47,769 nucleotides of DNA from an uncultured Chryseobacterium sp. (GCA_913777465.1 CAJYRQ010000080.1:1-47769); one strand, 5' to 3'. Shown: positions 6,269-15,601, numbered from the stretch's first letter. The notes: a model not told the origin generated them from the letters alone. Program-made: numbers and translations.

Positions 6269-9130
6269 TTAATTCGCTGCTCCGGCTTTCATGACTGCGG
6301 TTTCCGTTTTGGCCTCATCTTTTTTGGCATTCTCCCAGCCGTCTTCCGGCATCAGGGTGGCAACGATCCTGCCTTTGGTCAGGTATTTTTTCGCCACGTC
6401 CTGAAGGTCCTTTACCGTCAGTGCCTGCACCTTTTCTTTATAGTTCAGGATCTCGTACTTATCGGTACCGTCAAACTGGTTTTTGGTGAGGTTGTTCATC
6501 CAGAACATATTGTCTTTGATCTGGGTATTGTAATCGTTCATTTCACCTTCTTTGTACTTGTCAAGGTCTTTCTGGTCCGGACCTTTGTCAATCAGTTTCT
6601 GAAGTTCCGTGATGGCACTTTTCGTCAGCTTATCCACATTTTCAGGTCCGCAAGGGAAGTTGATGCTGAAGCTGTAGTTGTTGAACGGTACTTTATACAT
6701 TCCGCCTCTTGCACCGCCGCCGTAGATTCCGCTTTCGTCTTCTCTCAGTTTTTCAATGACCTTAATGGTTGCGACTTCACCCAAGGCTTCAAGAGCCAAT
6801 GCTTCTTTTTCGTTGTAAGGCGCTTCACCGGTGTAGGAAATCGTTACCATACTTTTAGGATCTTTCCCTTTTTTGTAGGTTTTGGTATAATCTCCGGTCA
6901 TCTGTCTGTAGCCGGTATCCCTGAAGGTGGTGCTTTTTCCGGTAGATGGAAGACTTGCAATATACTGCATAACCTGATCCTTCAGTTTTGCTTCATCCAC
7001 ATTTCCTACAAAATAGAAATGGAAGTTTCCGGCATTGGCAAATTTCTCCTTATAGATGTCGTAGGCTTTTTTATAATCCGTATTGGCCCAGTCTTTCTCC
7101 ATCGGAATGATCCCGATAAACCTCGGATTTTTCTGATTCATGAATTTGGCGTGCTCGCTGGAGAAATAGAACTGCGGGTTCGAAAGCAAGTTATCCAGCA
7201 TCGCAGACTGTTTTGTTTTATAGGCATTAAAAGCATCCTGATTGTAGTTCAGTCCCGTGAAGTAAGCATACATCAGCTCCATTGCCGTTCCCAGGTCTTT
7301 CTGGTTGGTTCTTCCGGAAATTCCGTCATAATAGGAACCTACCATTGCATTCACGTTCGCCTGCTTTCCTGCCAGGTAATTGGTAAGGTCGGCTTTTGAA
7401 AATCCGTTGACCCCCGCTTCGGATAAGGCAGGGAATGCAAACTGGGTCTTTTTGAAATCTTCGTCATTGATCAGCGAGCTTCCGCCCATGCTTCTTGCCG
7501 TGAAAACAATTTCGTCGTCCTTAAAATCTGTTTTCTTAAAGGTTACTTTTGCTCCGTTGCTCAGCGTCCAGGTTGTGGTTCCGAGTCTGGCATCGGTTTC
7601 CGTTTTGGCGATTTTCCCTTCGGATTTGAAAGGCTTTACCAGATTTTTGATGGTTGCCTTTTCCTGATACGGTTTAAGGTCGGCCATTTTTACGGTTTCA
7701 AAAGTATTCATCACTATTGCTTCCGTCGGCATCTGAACATTGTCTTTTTTCGGACCGGTAATTACCACGACCCTGCTGTCATCTTTTACAAACTTTTTAA
7801 TCACCTCGTTGGTCTGCGCCAAAGTAACGGTCGGTAAGAATTTTTTGGTATCCTCGTATTCCCAGGCGATTCCCGGCATCGGTTCCTGCTCCAGGAAATT
7901 TCTTACATATTCGTCTACCAGCTCATCGCTTTCCGTTTTATCCCTGTTGTTGTATGTTCTTTCGATATTTGACATGACCTGTGCTTTGGCCCGGTCCAGT
8001 TCAGATTGTGTAAATCCGAATCTTTTTGCCCGTTCCGTTTCTTCCAGAAGCACCTTTAAGGCGTTCAGCTGGTTCCCTTCTTTTACCATTGCAAATCCCT
8101 GGAATCCTTCCTTGCTTCGGGCATAGGTCCCGCCGTGGTATACCGAACCATAGGTAAACGGAGGATTGGTAGAATTTACCAGCTCGCCCAACCGGTTGTT
8201 CAGCATCGTGGTGGTAATCTGCTCCACCAGGCTCTGGTTATACTGTTCTATGGTAACATCCGGCTGATAAGCATCCGAGTCTTTCATGATGAACTGTACC
8301 ATTGAGTTGGTGGCATCAGGATCCGTTTCAACAGCAACAAGGGTTTCTTTATGGTTTGGCAGATCGAAGCTTTTTCTTTCCCTGGGTTTTGACGGGTTTT
8401 TATACTTGCTGAAGTTGTCTTTGATTTTCTTTTCCACTTCATCCACATTGATGTCTCCTACGACTACGATCGCCATAAGATCCGGCCGGTACCAGTCTTT
8501 GTGGAATTGTCTGATCACTTCCGGCTTAAAATTTTCCAGCACGTCTTTTTTACCGATCGGAAGCCGATTGGCATACTGGGAATTGTACAATAGCTTCGGA
8601 AGGTACTTATCCGACATTCTTTTGTCGGCTCCCAAACCAAGCCTTAACTCCTCCAGTACAACTCCTCTTTCTTTGTTGATCTGCTCATCGGAAAGCGTGG
8701 CATTGAATGCCCAGTCTTCCATCACCTTAAGACCGGCATCCAGGTTTCCCGGCTTATCCAGCGGAACGGGAAGCATGTAAACGGTTTCGTCGAAACTGGT
8801 ATAGGCATTTAAGTGCTGACCGAATTTCACCCCGATCGACTGAAGGAAATCCACCAATTTGTTGTCGGGGAAATTTTTAGTTCCGTTGAAGTTCATGTGC
8901 TCCATGAAATGGGCCAGTCCTCTCTGGTTTTCATCTTCAAGAATGGATCCTGCATTGATCGCCAGGCGGAAATCCACTTTCTTTTCGGGCAATGTATTTT
9001 TTTTGATGTAGTACTTCATCCCGTTCGGAAGCGTACCGGTTTTTACAGAGGCATCCATCGGGATGTTCTGAGCTGAAACACCTGCAGACATCAGAATGAC
9101 TACGGCAAGTGACGAAAACATTTTTTTCAT
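6269..9130 (-). CDS. M16 family zinc metalloprotease (insulinase type), exported
   Basis: 953-residue exported protease with two M16 halves. Counting from the chosen start, the inverted zinc motif H74-FM-E77-H78 lies in the first half, and a glutamate in VVLEELRLG about 75 residues later supplies the third ligand. The second half lacks HxxEH, as usual for the non-catalytic M16 repeat. The long frame opens at 9181, but the start at 9130 is preferred: it begins a classic signal peptide (MKKMFSSLAVVILMSAGVSAQ region), and a -7 box (9169-9162) lies downstream of 9181. Likely role is degradation of peptides in the periplasm or at the cell surface. It lies downstream of a LolA-like gene but after a terminator. 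Confidence 0.92.
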   Translation of the reverse strand: MKKMFSSLAVVILMSAGVSAQNIPMDASVKTGTLPNGMKYYIKKNTLPEKKVDFRLAINAGSILEDENQRGLAHFMEHMNFNGTKNFPDNKLVDFLQSIGVKFGQHLNAYTSFDETVYMLPVPLDKPGNLDAGLKVMEDWAFNATLSDEQINKERGVVLEELRLGLGADKRMSDKYLPKLLYNSQYANRLPIGKKDVLENFKPEVIRQFHKDWYRPDLMAIVVVGDINVDEVEKKIKDNFSKYKNPSKPRERKSFDLPNHKETLVAVETDPDATNSMVQFIMKDSDAYQPDVTIEQYNQSLVEQITTTMLNNRLGELVNSTNPPFTYGSVYHGGTYARSKEGFQGFAMVKEGNQLNALKVLLEETERAKRFGFTQSELDRAKAQVMSNIERTYNNRDKTESDELVDEYVRNFLEQEPMPGIAWEYEDTKKFLPTVTLAQTNEVIKKFVKDDSRVVVITGPKKDNVQMPTEAIVMNTFETVKMADLKPYQEKATIKNLVKPFKSEGKIAKTETDARLGTTTWTLSNGAKVTFKKTDFKDDEIVFTARSMGGSSLINDEDFKKTQFAFPALSEAGVNGFSKADLTNYLAGKQANVNAMVGSYYDGISGRTNQKDLGTAMELMYAYFTGLNYNQDAFNAYKTKQSAMLDNLLSNPQFYFSSEHAKFMNQKNPRFIGIIPMEKDWANTDYKKAYDIYKEKFANAGNFHFYFVGNVDEAKLKDQVMQYIASLPSTGKSTTFRDTGYRQMTGDYTKTYKKGKDPKSMVTISYTGEAPYNEKEALALEALGEVATIKVIEKLREDESGIYGGGARGGMYKVPFNNYSFSINFPCGPENVDKLTKSAITELQKLIDKGPDQKDLDKYKEGEMNDYNTQIKDNMFWMNNLTKNQFDGTDKYEILNYKEKVQALTVKDLQDVAKKYLTKGRIVATLMPEDGWENAKKDEAKTETAVMKAGAAN

Positions 9131-9161
9131 AGCTTGTTGATTATTAATTTTTTTAACGGTC

Positions 9162-9169
9162 CAAAAATA
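9162..9169 (-). promoter_or_regulatory. -7 box of the M16 protease gene
   Basis: TATTTTTG on the minus strand, 32 bases before the ATG at 9130. No clear TTG is seen at the -33 position. It excludes the upstream ATG at 9181 as a start from this promoter. Confidence 0.45.
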
Positions 9170-9421
9170 CCATTTATTCACTTAACGATGAAATGTTAAA
9201 TATATTATTTAAAGTTAAATTTTTCGTAAAATATTGTTAAAACCAAGCAGATTTCACCGGGCTGAAAAAAGAAGTATCATGTCCATTAAATATTAATGTA
9301 CATAGACCGGGAATATTTTTATCCTGATTTATAGCTGTGCTTCTGCAAGCAAATCTAAACAAATCAGGAAGGACCGGCAATCGGTCATTCGTTAAATTTT
9401 AGTTAAAAATTCCATATCAAT

Positions 9422-9445
9422 AAAAAAAGCCGGCAAAAGCCGGCT
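9422..9445 (-). terminator. Intrinsic terminator of the LolA-like gene
   Basis: Minus strand: AGCCGGC-TTTT-GCCGGCT followed by a T-tract. The stem arms are GCCGGC at 9429-9434 and 9439-9444. Confidence 0.8.
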
Positions 9446-9468
9446 ATATTATGTTAAATTAATGGATT

Positions 9469-10152
9469 TTATTTAAAATCTTCATCTGAAACTCCGGAAT
9501 TGATGGCAACCTTTGTAGTTTTGATCGTTATTTTCTGTCCGTTCCCTTCTGCCTCGATTTCCTGCGGGAATTTGATTCCGTCTACTGTCATATAGCTTCT
9601 GACCGTTGCGCTTCCTTCTTTACCGATGGTTTTATAGAGAAGCCCTGTAGACACATCGAAGTAAAATTTCCCTTTATCGGAACTCAGGACGTTATATTCC
9701 TTGCCGTCCAGTTTTTCAACCGTAGCGGATGAGTAATTGGCGGCATCGTATGCCAGTGCATCGATTACCTGACCTTTTTTAAGTTCCGCTATTTTATCAG
9801 CAGGAATGTCCTGCTTCTGTCCCATTTTTTCGAAATACCCTTTCTCGCCATCAAACAGCTGAACCATCCTCTGCCCCATAACCGATTGTTCGGATCTGAA
9901 CCTGTTTCCCATTTTTTTAGCCACCATAGAAACTTCCATTCCCTGTACACTGATGGTATTTTCCAATATAACCGATTTTACGCTTTCCAGTTTTTCTTTT
10001 CCACCTAATGCTTTCAGATAGTTATCGATCACTTCTTTCGGTGTCAGTTTCGATTTTACAGTCTCGGTCTTTGCAGCAACAGTATTTTTCTGAGCCGCTG
10101 CAGGAACAGAGAAAAGCACAGCACAGAAAAAAGGAATGATGATCTTTTTCAT
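9469..10152 (-). CDS. Exported LolA/LolB-fold-like protein
   Basis: 227 residues with a clear signal peptide ending in AAAQ. The mature part begins with LTPKEVIDNYLKALGGKEKL. It then shows alternating strands such as MVQLFDGEKGYF and YNVLSSDKGKFYFDVSTGLLYKT, the pattern of outer-membrane lipoprotein-sorting-like proteins in Bacteroidota. Similar modules are often found fused to or beside M16 zinc proteases, and here the protease gene is next downstream. No lipobox is present, so it should be soluble in the periplasm. Its ligand is unknown. Hairpin terminators bound it on both sides, so it is monocistronic. Confidence 0.7.
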   Translation of the reverse strand: MKKIIIPFFCAVLFSVPAAAQKNTVAAKTETVKSKLTPKEVIDNYLKALGGKEKLESVKSVILENTISVQGMEVSMVAKKMGNRFRSEQSVMGQRMVQLFDGEKGYFEKMGQKQDIPADKIAELKKGQVIDALAYDAANYSSATVEKLDGKEYNVLSSDKGKFYFDVSTGLLYKTIGKEGSATVRSYMTVDGIKFPQEIEAEGNGQKITIKTTKVAINSGVSDEDFK

Positions 10153-10213
10153 AAATAAAGTTTAGACCGTAAATATAGGAATATCGGATGAATAAAGGGG
10201 AAAGCCGTTCCAT

Positions 10214-10243
10214 AAAAAAAACCACCGTATGAACGGTGGTTTT
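10214..10243 (-). terminator. Intrinsic terminator of tig
   Basis: ACCACCGT (10221-10228) pairs with ACGGTGGT (10233-10240) around a four-base loop; a T-tract follows on the minus strand. Confidence 0.85.
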
Positions 10244-10265
10244 CAATTATTTATCGTAAAATAAA

Positions 10266-11600
10266 TTACTTTTTAAGCTCTTCTAAAAACTCGTCGTGAG
10301 AAATAGCGGTTTCTTTTTTCGTTGCCTTTTCCAGGATAACGTCTTTCAGCTTTGTCATTGCCACTTCAGAAGAAATCTGTCTTACCTGCTCCTGGTCTTT
10401 CAACATTTCAACGGCATATTTCTGGATTTCTTCATCCCCTAAATGGTGGATTCCGTAGATGGCCAACTGGTTTCTTACCAATTGCTCCGCCTGACCCAAA
10501 ACATCTGCATAATCCAATTGGATTTCGTTTTCCGTCATCAGTTTTCCTTCGATGATCTGGTATTTCAGCTGGTTTTTCTCAGATTCAAGGATTTCTTTTG
10601 CCTGTTCCGGAGACTGTACGTTCTGGTTGGAGAACATTAACCATTTTACCAAAAATTCTTCAGGAAGCTTTACTTCTTCTTTTTCAGAAACCTGCTCCAA
10701 TACTTTGTTCACAAAGTGAACGTCTGCATTCTGCTGGAAATATTCGTCCAATTCGGATTTTACTTTTTCCTTCAGTTCTTCTTCAGACTTGATGTTTCCT
10801 TCTCCGTATACTTTATCGAATAATTCCTGGTTAAGTTCAGCTAAGTTAAGACCATAGAAATCTTTTACTTTTACCTCCACTTCATTGTGGTGCAGGTGCT
10901 CAACTTCTTCTTTAGAGAATCCCAGTTCTTTAGCCAGTTCTTCGTTTGCAGCAAGGTCTTCTTTGGAAACTTTTACCGAACCGTCCATTTTCAGAGACTT
11001 TACCAATTTGAAAGCTTCTTTGTTTTCAGCAGTAATGGTAACGTTTTTCGGCTGGTGGTGGTGCTCTCCTTCCGCGCCTTCTTCCACAACCTGTGAAACT
11101 TCTAACGCGATGTAAGAGTCTTTATTGATTTTGTCCTGAGGAGCCTGCTCTGCGAAACGCTTCTGCATGTTCTCAATACTTTTGTTGATTTCTTTTTCAG
11201 AAGCTTCCACTTTGTAGTGAGGCGCTTCGTATTTTGCCAAATCGATAGAAAATTCCGGTTCAAATCCAATTTCGAAAGCAACCTCCAACTGATCCGCATT
11301 GTAATCGAATTCGTTTACCGGCTGTGGTACAGGCTGGCCAACCAGTCTCAGTTTGTTTTCGTTGACGTAGTTGTTTAAAGCATCAGAAACCTGCTTGTTG
11401 ATTTCTTCAAAAGCAATACCCGCTTCATATTGTTTTCTAACCATACTCAAAGGCACTTTCCCTTTTCTGAAACCAGGAACTTGTGCATTTTTAGCATAAT
11501 TAATCAATTGTTTTTCAACTTTTTCCTTATAGTCAGATTTTTCTAATGTTACTGTAAGCAATGCACTTACATCATCATGGTTTTTTGCAGTAACCTTCAT
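10266..11600 (-). CDS. tig: Trigger factor
   Basis: Ribosome-associated chaperone that meets nascent chains at the exit tunnel. The ribosome-binding signature GFRKGKVP is at residues 43-50, and 444 residues is the normal length. The C-terminal chaperone arms are the long, charged helical region after about residue 260. The central domain (about 145-245) lacks a recognisable FKBP active-site pattern and contains a histidine cluster (GEHHHQ) and acidic helices, so prolyl isomerase activity is doubtful. That is common in Bacteroidota homologues. A promoter with TTG (11655-11653) and TATTTTTG (11630-11623) precedes it. Confidence 0.92.
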   Translation of the reverse strand: MKVTAKNHDDVSALLTVTLEKSDYKEKVEKQLINYAKNAQVPGFRKGKVPLSMVRKQYEAGIAFEEINKQVSDALNNYVNENKLRLVGQPVPQPVNEFDYNADQLEVAFEIGFEPEFSIDLAKYEAPHYKVEASEKEINKSIENMQKRFAEQAPQDKINKDSYIALEVSQVVEEGAEGEHHHQPKNVTITAENKEAFKLVKSLKMDGSVKVSKEDLAANEELAKELGFSKEEVEHLHHNEVEVKVKDFYGLNLAELNQELFDKVYGEGNIKSEEELKEKVKSELDEYFQQNADVHFVNKVLEQVSEKEEVKLPEEFLVKWLMFSNQNVQSPEQAKEILESEKNQLKYQIIEGKLMTENEIQLDYADVLGQAEQLVRNQLAIYGIHHLGDEEIQKYAVEMLKDQEQVRQISSEVAMTKLKDVILEKATKKETAISHDEFLEELKK

Positions 11601-11622
11601 TATTGATTAAAATTTTAGGTTG

Positions 11623-11655
11623 CAAAAATATGAAAATTTTATGAAAATCTATCAA
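11623..11655 (-). promoter_or_regulatory. Promoter of tig
   Basis: Minus strand TTG at 11655-11653 and TATTTTTG at 11630-11623, spacer 22 bp, ending 22 bases before the ATG. Confidence 0.5.
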
Positions 11656-11689
11656 TTAAAATCAACTTAAAAAGCCAAATACTGTTAAA

Positions 11690-11720
11690 TAAAAAACCGC
11701 CGGAAAATTCCGGCGGTTTT
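11690..11720 (-). terminator. Intrinsic terminator of the TonB receptor operon
   Basis: Nearly perfect 13-bp palindrome, AAAACCGCCGGAA against TTCCGGCGGTTTT (11693-11720), just after the lipoprotein gene. Confidence 0.85.
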
Positions 11721-11752
11721 GCTAACAAGATTAAGGATATTAAAAGGTTATT

Positions 11753-12340
11753 TTAATTCGTAATGGTATAATTGGCCTGCGCATCGGTTTCCCCGCCTAC
11801 CTGGGTTCCGAAGGTGATACCGTTTCCGCTGGTCTGAGAATCTTCGGTAACGCTTGCCGGCTCATGATACAGGGTAAAAATCAACTGGCTGGTAGCTGAA
11901 GGATTTTTTACGGCTTTGTTTACTACCCATTCGGTTTGCAGACCTACCCGCTTTCCGTCTTTTCTCGTGGAATTCGCATTATCCGTACGGGTAAGGGTAA
12001 TATCCGAGTTGGTAAAATTAAAAACCAGGAAATGTTCGTCTTTCGCATCTATGATTTCCTGTGTAGCATCCTCGTTTCCGTTTTTAAACTGTGCGGTTAC
12101 CTGATAGGTTTTACCGTCCTGCAGTTTAATAGCCTGCGCTCCTCCTGCACCCATGCTGTAATTATAGCTTGTTGTTGTGTTGGCCGACACATCTTTTACA
12201 TTCAGGATAATATTGGTAAGATCCTCCTGCGGCAAATCGTCTTCAGCGGCAGATCCGTCCCGCTGGCACGAAACTACTGTAATGGCGATGAATAAAACAG
12301 CTAATAGTTTAATGATATTTTTGGTATTGAATGATTTCAT
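11753..12340 (-). CDS. Putative lipoprotein, partner of the TonB-dependent receptor
   Basis: 195 residues with a lipoprotein signal peptide; the lipobox VVSC places the acylated cysteine at C25, followed by QRDG and an acidic linker. The mature domain has beta-rich segments (YQVTAQFKNG, EHFLVFNFTN, SQLIFTLYHEP) and no recognised catalytic motif. It follows the TonB receptor gene by 47 bp with no terminator between, so it is probably co-transcribed. It could act as a surface-exposed or periplasmic substrate-binding accessory. The histidine and acidic residues could bind metal, but this is inference. Confidence 0.65.
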   Translation of the reverse strand: MKSFNTKNIIKLLAVLFIAITVVSCQRDGSAAEDDLPQEDLTNIILNVKDVSANTTTSYNYSMGAGGAQAIKLQDGKTYQVTAQFKNGNEDATQEIIDAKDEHFLVFNFTNSDITLTRTDNANSTRKDGKRVGLQTEWVVNKAVKNPSATSQLIFTLYHEPASVTEDSQTSGNGITFGTQVGGETDAQANYTITN

Positions 12341-12387
12341 TTTTTTAAATTTTAAGTTGTTATTTTATTTAATTAATTGCTGAATGC

Positions 12388-14772
12388 TTAGAATCGGTAT
12401 CTAAAATTCAGGATAAAGTTTCTTCCTGCTTCGTCTGCAAAAAAGCGCATCCTGTTCAGGTAATTTCTGTAGGAAACATCGAACACGTTATTAACGATGA
12501 GTCCTGCAGACAGGTTTTTGGTAATGTTGATGCCGGCCTGTATATTCCACAGGGAATATCCGTCAGGCGGTGTGCTCAGGTCGACGGTTTTCTCCACCTC
12601 CTCACCGTTATTGTAAACAGGAATGGTTGCATTGTACACCGGAAACCGGTTTTGTCTCAGAAAAGTCTGGTTTTCCAGGGTAACGTACAAATGGTTCCAG
12701 CTCTCTTTACTGAACTGCAAGGCATTGGAAAAGTTCGGCGGCATCATTAGAATCAACGGAACGTTGTGGGTATTATCCTGTCCGTACACATAGCTTCCTC
12801 TTCCTATATAAGCAAGATCATTCGTCAGCTTCAGGTTAACATCAATATCCACCCCGTACATCGTAGCGTCGATCTGCTGATAAGACCAAACCGGGAACAC
12901 TCCTCGGATCGTGTTCTGCACGCCCGTCGGAACTTCGTTGATGAAGTTTTCGGTGATAAACAAATAAGGGTTCACGGAAATATTAAGCCCTTTCAGAACA
13001 TTGAACCGGGAGTCAGCCGTTAGATTGAACTGGTGCCCCTGCTCATTTTTCAGTCCCATATCCCCGATTTCAATTACTGAAGCCGAGTGGTGCAGTCCGT
13101 CGGAGAACAGTTCCGCAATGTTCGGGGTTCTTCCTACTTTGGCATAATTGAACTTCAGGTCAAAATTGGCATCCGGCCGGTATTCAAGTCCGGCATTGAA
13201 TGAAAAATTGCTGTAATTCAGTTGAGGCCGCGTCAGGATCCTGTTCTGATCCGTCTTTACGTAGAACTGAGGATAAGCATCGGCATACCGCTGTTCCCAA
13301 TCGCTTTTGTCGTACCATTTGGTAACGTCATAGCGGGTAAAATCATATCTCGCTCCGGCTTCCACATTGAAATCATGCGAAATCTTATATTTGAAAACCG
13401 AATAAATTCCTGCCGCATATTTATCATAGTTCGGGATCAGCCGTCTTGCTTTGGTCGCCGGATCAGAATAATTGTTCTGGAAGCTTGCATCAATCCCGGT
13501 TTCCAGGGAAAACTTCCTTCTTTCCAGTAAATCGTTAAGATTGAACTGATGGGTCATCAGCTCCAGATCCAGCGAAGGCAGGTCTTTCAGATCGCCTCTC
13601 CGGATATCATACTCCTGGCGGTGATTGAACTGATAGCTGTACGTAGCGGAAACTTTCCCGATGTTCTCAAACCTCTTAAAAGCGGAAACTTTAGCAATAT
13701 GATGCTCGATCACCTGCTTCGGATTATCGATATCATAACTGAAATTCCCTGTATAAACCGGAATCTTCGAGGTTGTGGCATTATAGAAATCTTCATTGTT
13801 TCCTACGTGCGATCCCCTGTAAATCCCGATATTCTGATTGGTTAAATAATAATCAAATGAAATTCCTCTTTCATACGTATTGTTCTGAACCGTAAAGTTG
13901 AATGAGGAAAAATCCATTCCGGTATTCATCAGGTTGTAATCCGGTGCATGTTGGTCTCCCAGTTTTTTGATGCTTCCTCCGGTCTTTACCGCCCAGCCGT
14001 TTTTCCAGGTTTTAGCCACATCAGCATCCAGGCTAAGCCCTTTTCCATTGGAAATTCCCGAAAGATTTACAGAACCTTTGATGGTATCTTTTTTAGGGAA
14101 CACCTCAGGTTCAAGAATGACAACCCCGCCGATGGCATCGCTGCCGTATTTCAATGCGGAGGCTCCCTTGATAACATCGATATGCTGAAAATTATTAACG
14201 TCCACATTCGGTGCATGCTCAACGCCCCACTCCTGCTCGGCCAGCTTTACGCCATTGTTTAAGATGGAAATTCTGCTCCCGTACAATCCGTGGATGATGG
14301 GTTTCGAAATATTGTTTCCGGTTTTTAATGCACTGACGCCTGAAATTTTCGTCAGCAGGTTTCCCAGGTTATCGGTAGAATTCCTTTCGATATCGGACTT
14401 ATCAAGGGTTTTAACGACCAGGGAACCGTTGTTTTTATGGCTTCCGTGAATCGTTACCGTCTCAATATCCTGGATATGGTGCTCCAGGGTAATCGTCAGG
14501 TGCACATCCTTTGTAACTTCTATATTTTCAGTATAATCATTACAATCCGGATGGGTGGCAGTAAGGGTATATTTTCCCGCAGGAATGCTGCTGAAGGAAA
14601 ATGTTCCGCTTTTACCGGTTATTGCAGAAAAATTTCCAATTTTCACGACGGCATTTTCCAGCCGGGTCTTGTCATGGAAATCCTGTACCGTTCCCTCCAC
14701 CGCATAGGTCCGCTGTGCGTTTGATAATGCAAATCCGCAAAGAATCAGCATAATACTATAGATCAATTTCAT
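12388..14772 (-). CDS. TonB-dependent outer membrane receptor, probably for a metal or metal chelate
   Basis: 794 residues: signal peptide to about residue 19, a carboxypeptidase-regulatory-like beta-sandwich to about 97, a plug domain to about 215, then a 22-strand barrel ending in aromatic RYRF. The plug has PIIHGLYGSRISILNNG, EWGVEHAPNVD and the conserved YGSDAIGGV, an arrangement close to ZnuD-like and other metal receptors rather than SusC. It imports substrate with energy from the TonB complex. Co-transcribed with a lipoprotein gene; a small His/Cys protein gene lies just upstream. A 6-bp inverted repeat before the start is a candidate metal-regulator site. Zinc is the likeliest substrate by resemblance, not proven. 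Confidence 0.85.
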   Translation of the reverse strand: MKLIYSIMLILCGFALSNAQRTYAVEGTVQDFHDKTRLENAVVKIGNFSAITGKSGTFSFSSIPAGKYTLTATHPDCNDYTENIEVTKDVHLTITLEHHIQDIETVTIHGSHKNNGSLVVKTLDKSDIERNSTDNLGNLLTKISGVSALKTGNNISKPIIHGLYGSRISILNNGVKLAEQEWGVEHAPNVDVNNFQHIDVIKGASALKYGSDAIGGVVILEPEVFPKKDTIKGSVNLSGISNGKGLSLDADVAKTWKNGWAVKTGGSIKKLGDQHAPDYNLMNTGMDFSSFNFTVQNNTYERGISFDYYLTNQNIGIYRGSHVGNNEDFYNATTSKIPVYTGNFSYDIDNPKQVIEHHIAKVSAFKRFENIGKVSATYSYQFNHRQEYDIRRGDLKDLPSLDLELMTHQFNLNDLLERRKFSLETGIDASFQNNYSDPATKARRLIPNYDKYAAGIYSVFKYKISHDFNVEAGARYDFTRYDVTKWYDKSDWEQRYADAYPQFYVKTDQNRILTRPQLNYSNFSFNAGLEYRPDANFDLKFNYAKVGRTPNIAELFSDGLHHSASVIEIGDMGLKNEQGHQFNLTADSRFNVLKGLNISVNPYLFITENFINEVPTGVQNTIRGVFPVWSYQQIDATMYGVDIDVNLKLTNDLAYIGRGSYVYGQDNTHNVPLILMMPPNFSNALQFSKESWNHLYVTLENQTFLRQNRFPVYNATIPVYNNGEEVEKTVDLSTPPDGYSLWNIQAGINITKNLSAGLIVNNVFDVSYRNYLNRMRFFADEAGRNFILNFRYRF

Positions 14773-14790
14773 TGTTGAATAGATTGATTT

Positions 14791-14808
14791 GTACTTTAAT
14801 TCAAGTAC
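14791..14808. promoter_or_regulatory. Candidate operator of the TonB receptor gene
   Basis: GTACTT (14791-14796), six-base spacer, AAGTAC (14803-14808), a perfect inverted repeat 18 bp upstream of the receptor ATG. Position and symmetry fit a repressor site. The regulator is not encoded nearby. Confidence 0.4.
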
Positions 14809-14954
14809 TTTTTTTCGAAAAAATTTAATAAGCAGGCTGAATAATGTTTAAAGTAGAATTTAAACATGCTCAATATGAAGCAGGTGTGTGCTTAAAGATA
14901 TTGAACATCAAATCCTGAACTTTAAACCGTTAAAGCCATAAAGAATCTATGAAA

Positions 14955-15311
14955 TTATGCAATGGCGGGCGGACCGCGGAGCTGAAAGGTAAATTTGGTC
15001 TGCGACCATATTTTTTCCTGAAGAACAATACGCTGTTTTACTTCGTGGGTAAAATTTTCAAATGATAAACTGAATTCCTCAGGAACCAAAGTATGTCCGG
15101 TTGCTAAGAAATGACAGGCCAGACAGTCGGCTGCTTTTTCCTTTGCCGTATTCTTGGTGAGCGTATTTTCCGATTTTTTAAAGCTGAAATTCTTAAATAC
15201 CTCCTCCGAGCTGTGGCTGTGGAAGTTTTGGGAAAACAGCGCAAGAAAGTAGATCCCAAACAACAATTTGGAAATGATATTCTTCAGATTTCTGCTTTCT
15301 TTAAAAATCAT
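14955..15311 (-). CDS. Small membrane-anchored His/Cys protein
   Basis: 118 residues with a hydrophobic segment at about 13-29 followed by the histidine pair H31-S-H33. It then has C63-LA-C66-H67 and H73, and the C-terminus LRGPPAIA. The CxxCH sequence could bind c-type haem, but the surrounding His residues and the terminal PP motif recall small metal-related proteins such as DUF2946, so metal binding is more likely. It precedes the TonB receptor gene by 182 bp. A TAATTTTG box (15323-15316) ends four bases before the ATG, implying a leaderless transcript. Function is unknown. Confidence 0.6.
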   Translation of the reverse strand: MIFKESRNLKNIISKLLFGIYFLALFSQNFHSHSSEEVFKNFSFKKSENTLTKNTAKEKAADCLACHFLATGHTLVPEEFSLSFENFTHEVKQRIVLQEKIWSQTKFTFQLRGPPAIA

Positions 15312-15315
15312 GCTT

Positions 15316-15323
15316 CAAAATTA
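15316..15323 (-). promoter_or_regulatory. -7 box four bases before the start of the His/Cys protein gene
   Basis: Minus-strand TAATTTTG with AAGC between it and the ATG. No matching -33 TTG was found. Confidence 0.45.
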
Positions 15324-15364
15324 TAAAAATATTTTAAAAGATCGGGATTAAAGTTTTCTTAAAA

Positions 15365-15562
15365 TATCTGCACCCCATTTGTCGTTCCTGCAGCGAGACA
15401 AACATAGGATTAGAGACAAACCGGAAAGATCCGCGTTTAGATTCTTGCAGAAATCGAAGATTCGACGAAGTCAATGACAAATTTGACGTTTTATTGCACT
15501 TTTAATTCTGTCACAAAATCCTGCATCCATTTGTCATTCCCGCAGGGAATCTCAACAGCGTA
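15365..15562. repeat. Intergenic repeat-like segment
   Basis: Two related segments, one near 15368-15390 (ATTTGTCGTTCCTGCAG) and one near 15522-15545 (ATTTGTCATTCCCGCAG), lie about 153 bp apart in direct orientation. Between them AATGACAAAT (15474-15483) is an inverted copy of ATTTGTCATT. This looks like a dispersed intergenic repeat with imperfect copies. No gene is seen in 15312-15601. Confidence 0.45.
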
Positions 15563-15601
15563 TGAGAGCACTAAAATTATTGGCGCAATCACTTCAAAAA
15601 A

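Larger units (their letters stand above)
9131..9468. other. Intergenic region upstream of the M16 protease
   Basis: AT-rich and without a credible ORF. It holds the TATTTTTG box (minus strand, 9169-9162) that probably drives the protease gene, and the terminator of the LolA-like gene at 9422-9445. Nothing else is recognised. Confidence 0.6.

Noticed and set aside
14955-15311. Cytochrome c assignment for the small His/Cys protein based on CLACH
   Set aside because: A single CxxCH in a short protein with extra histidines and the terminal RGPP fits metal-related small proteins better; kept only as an alternative.
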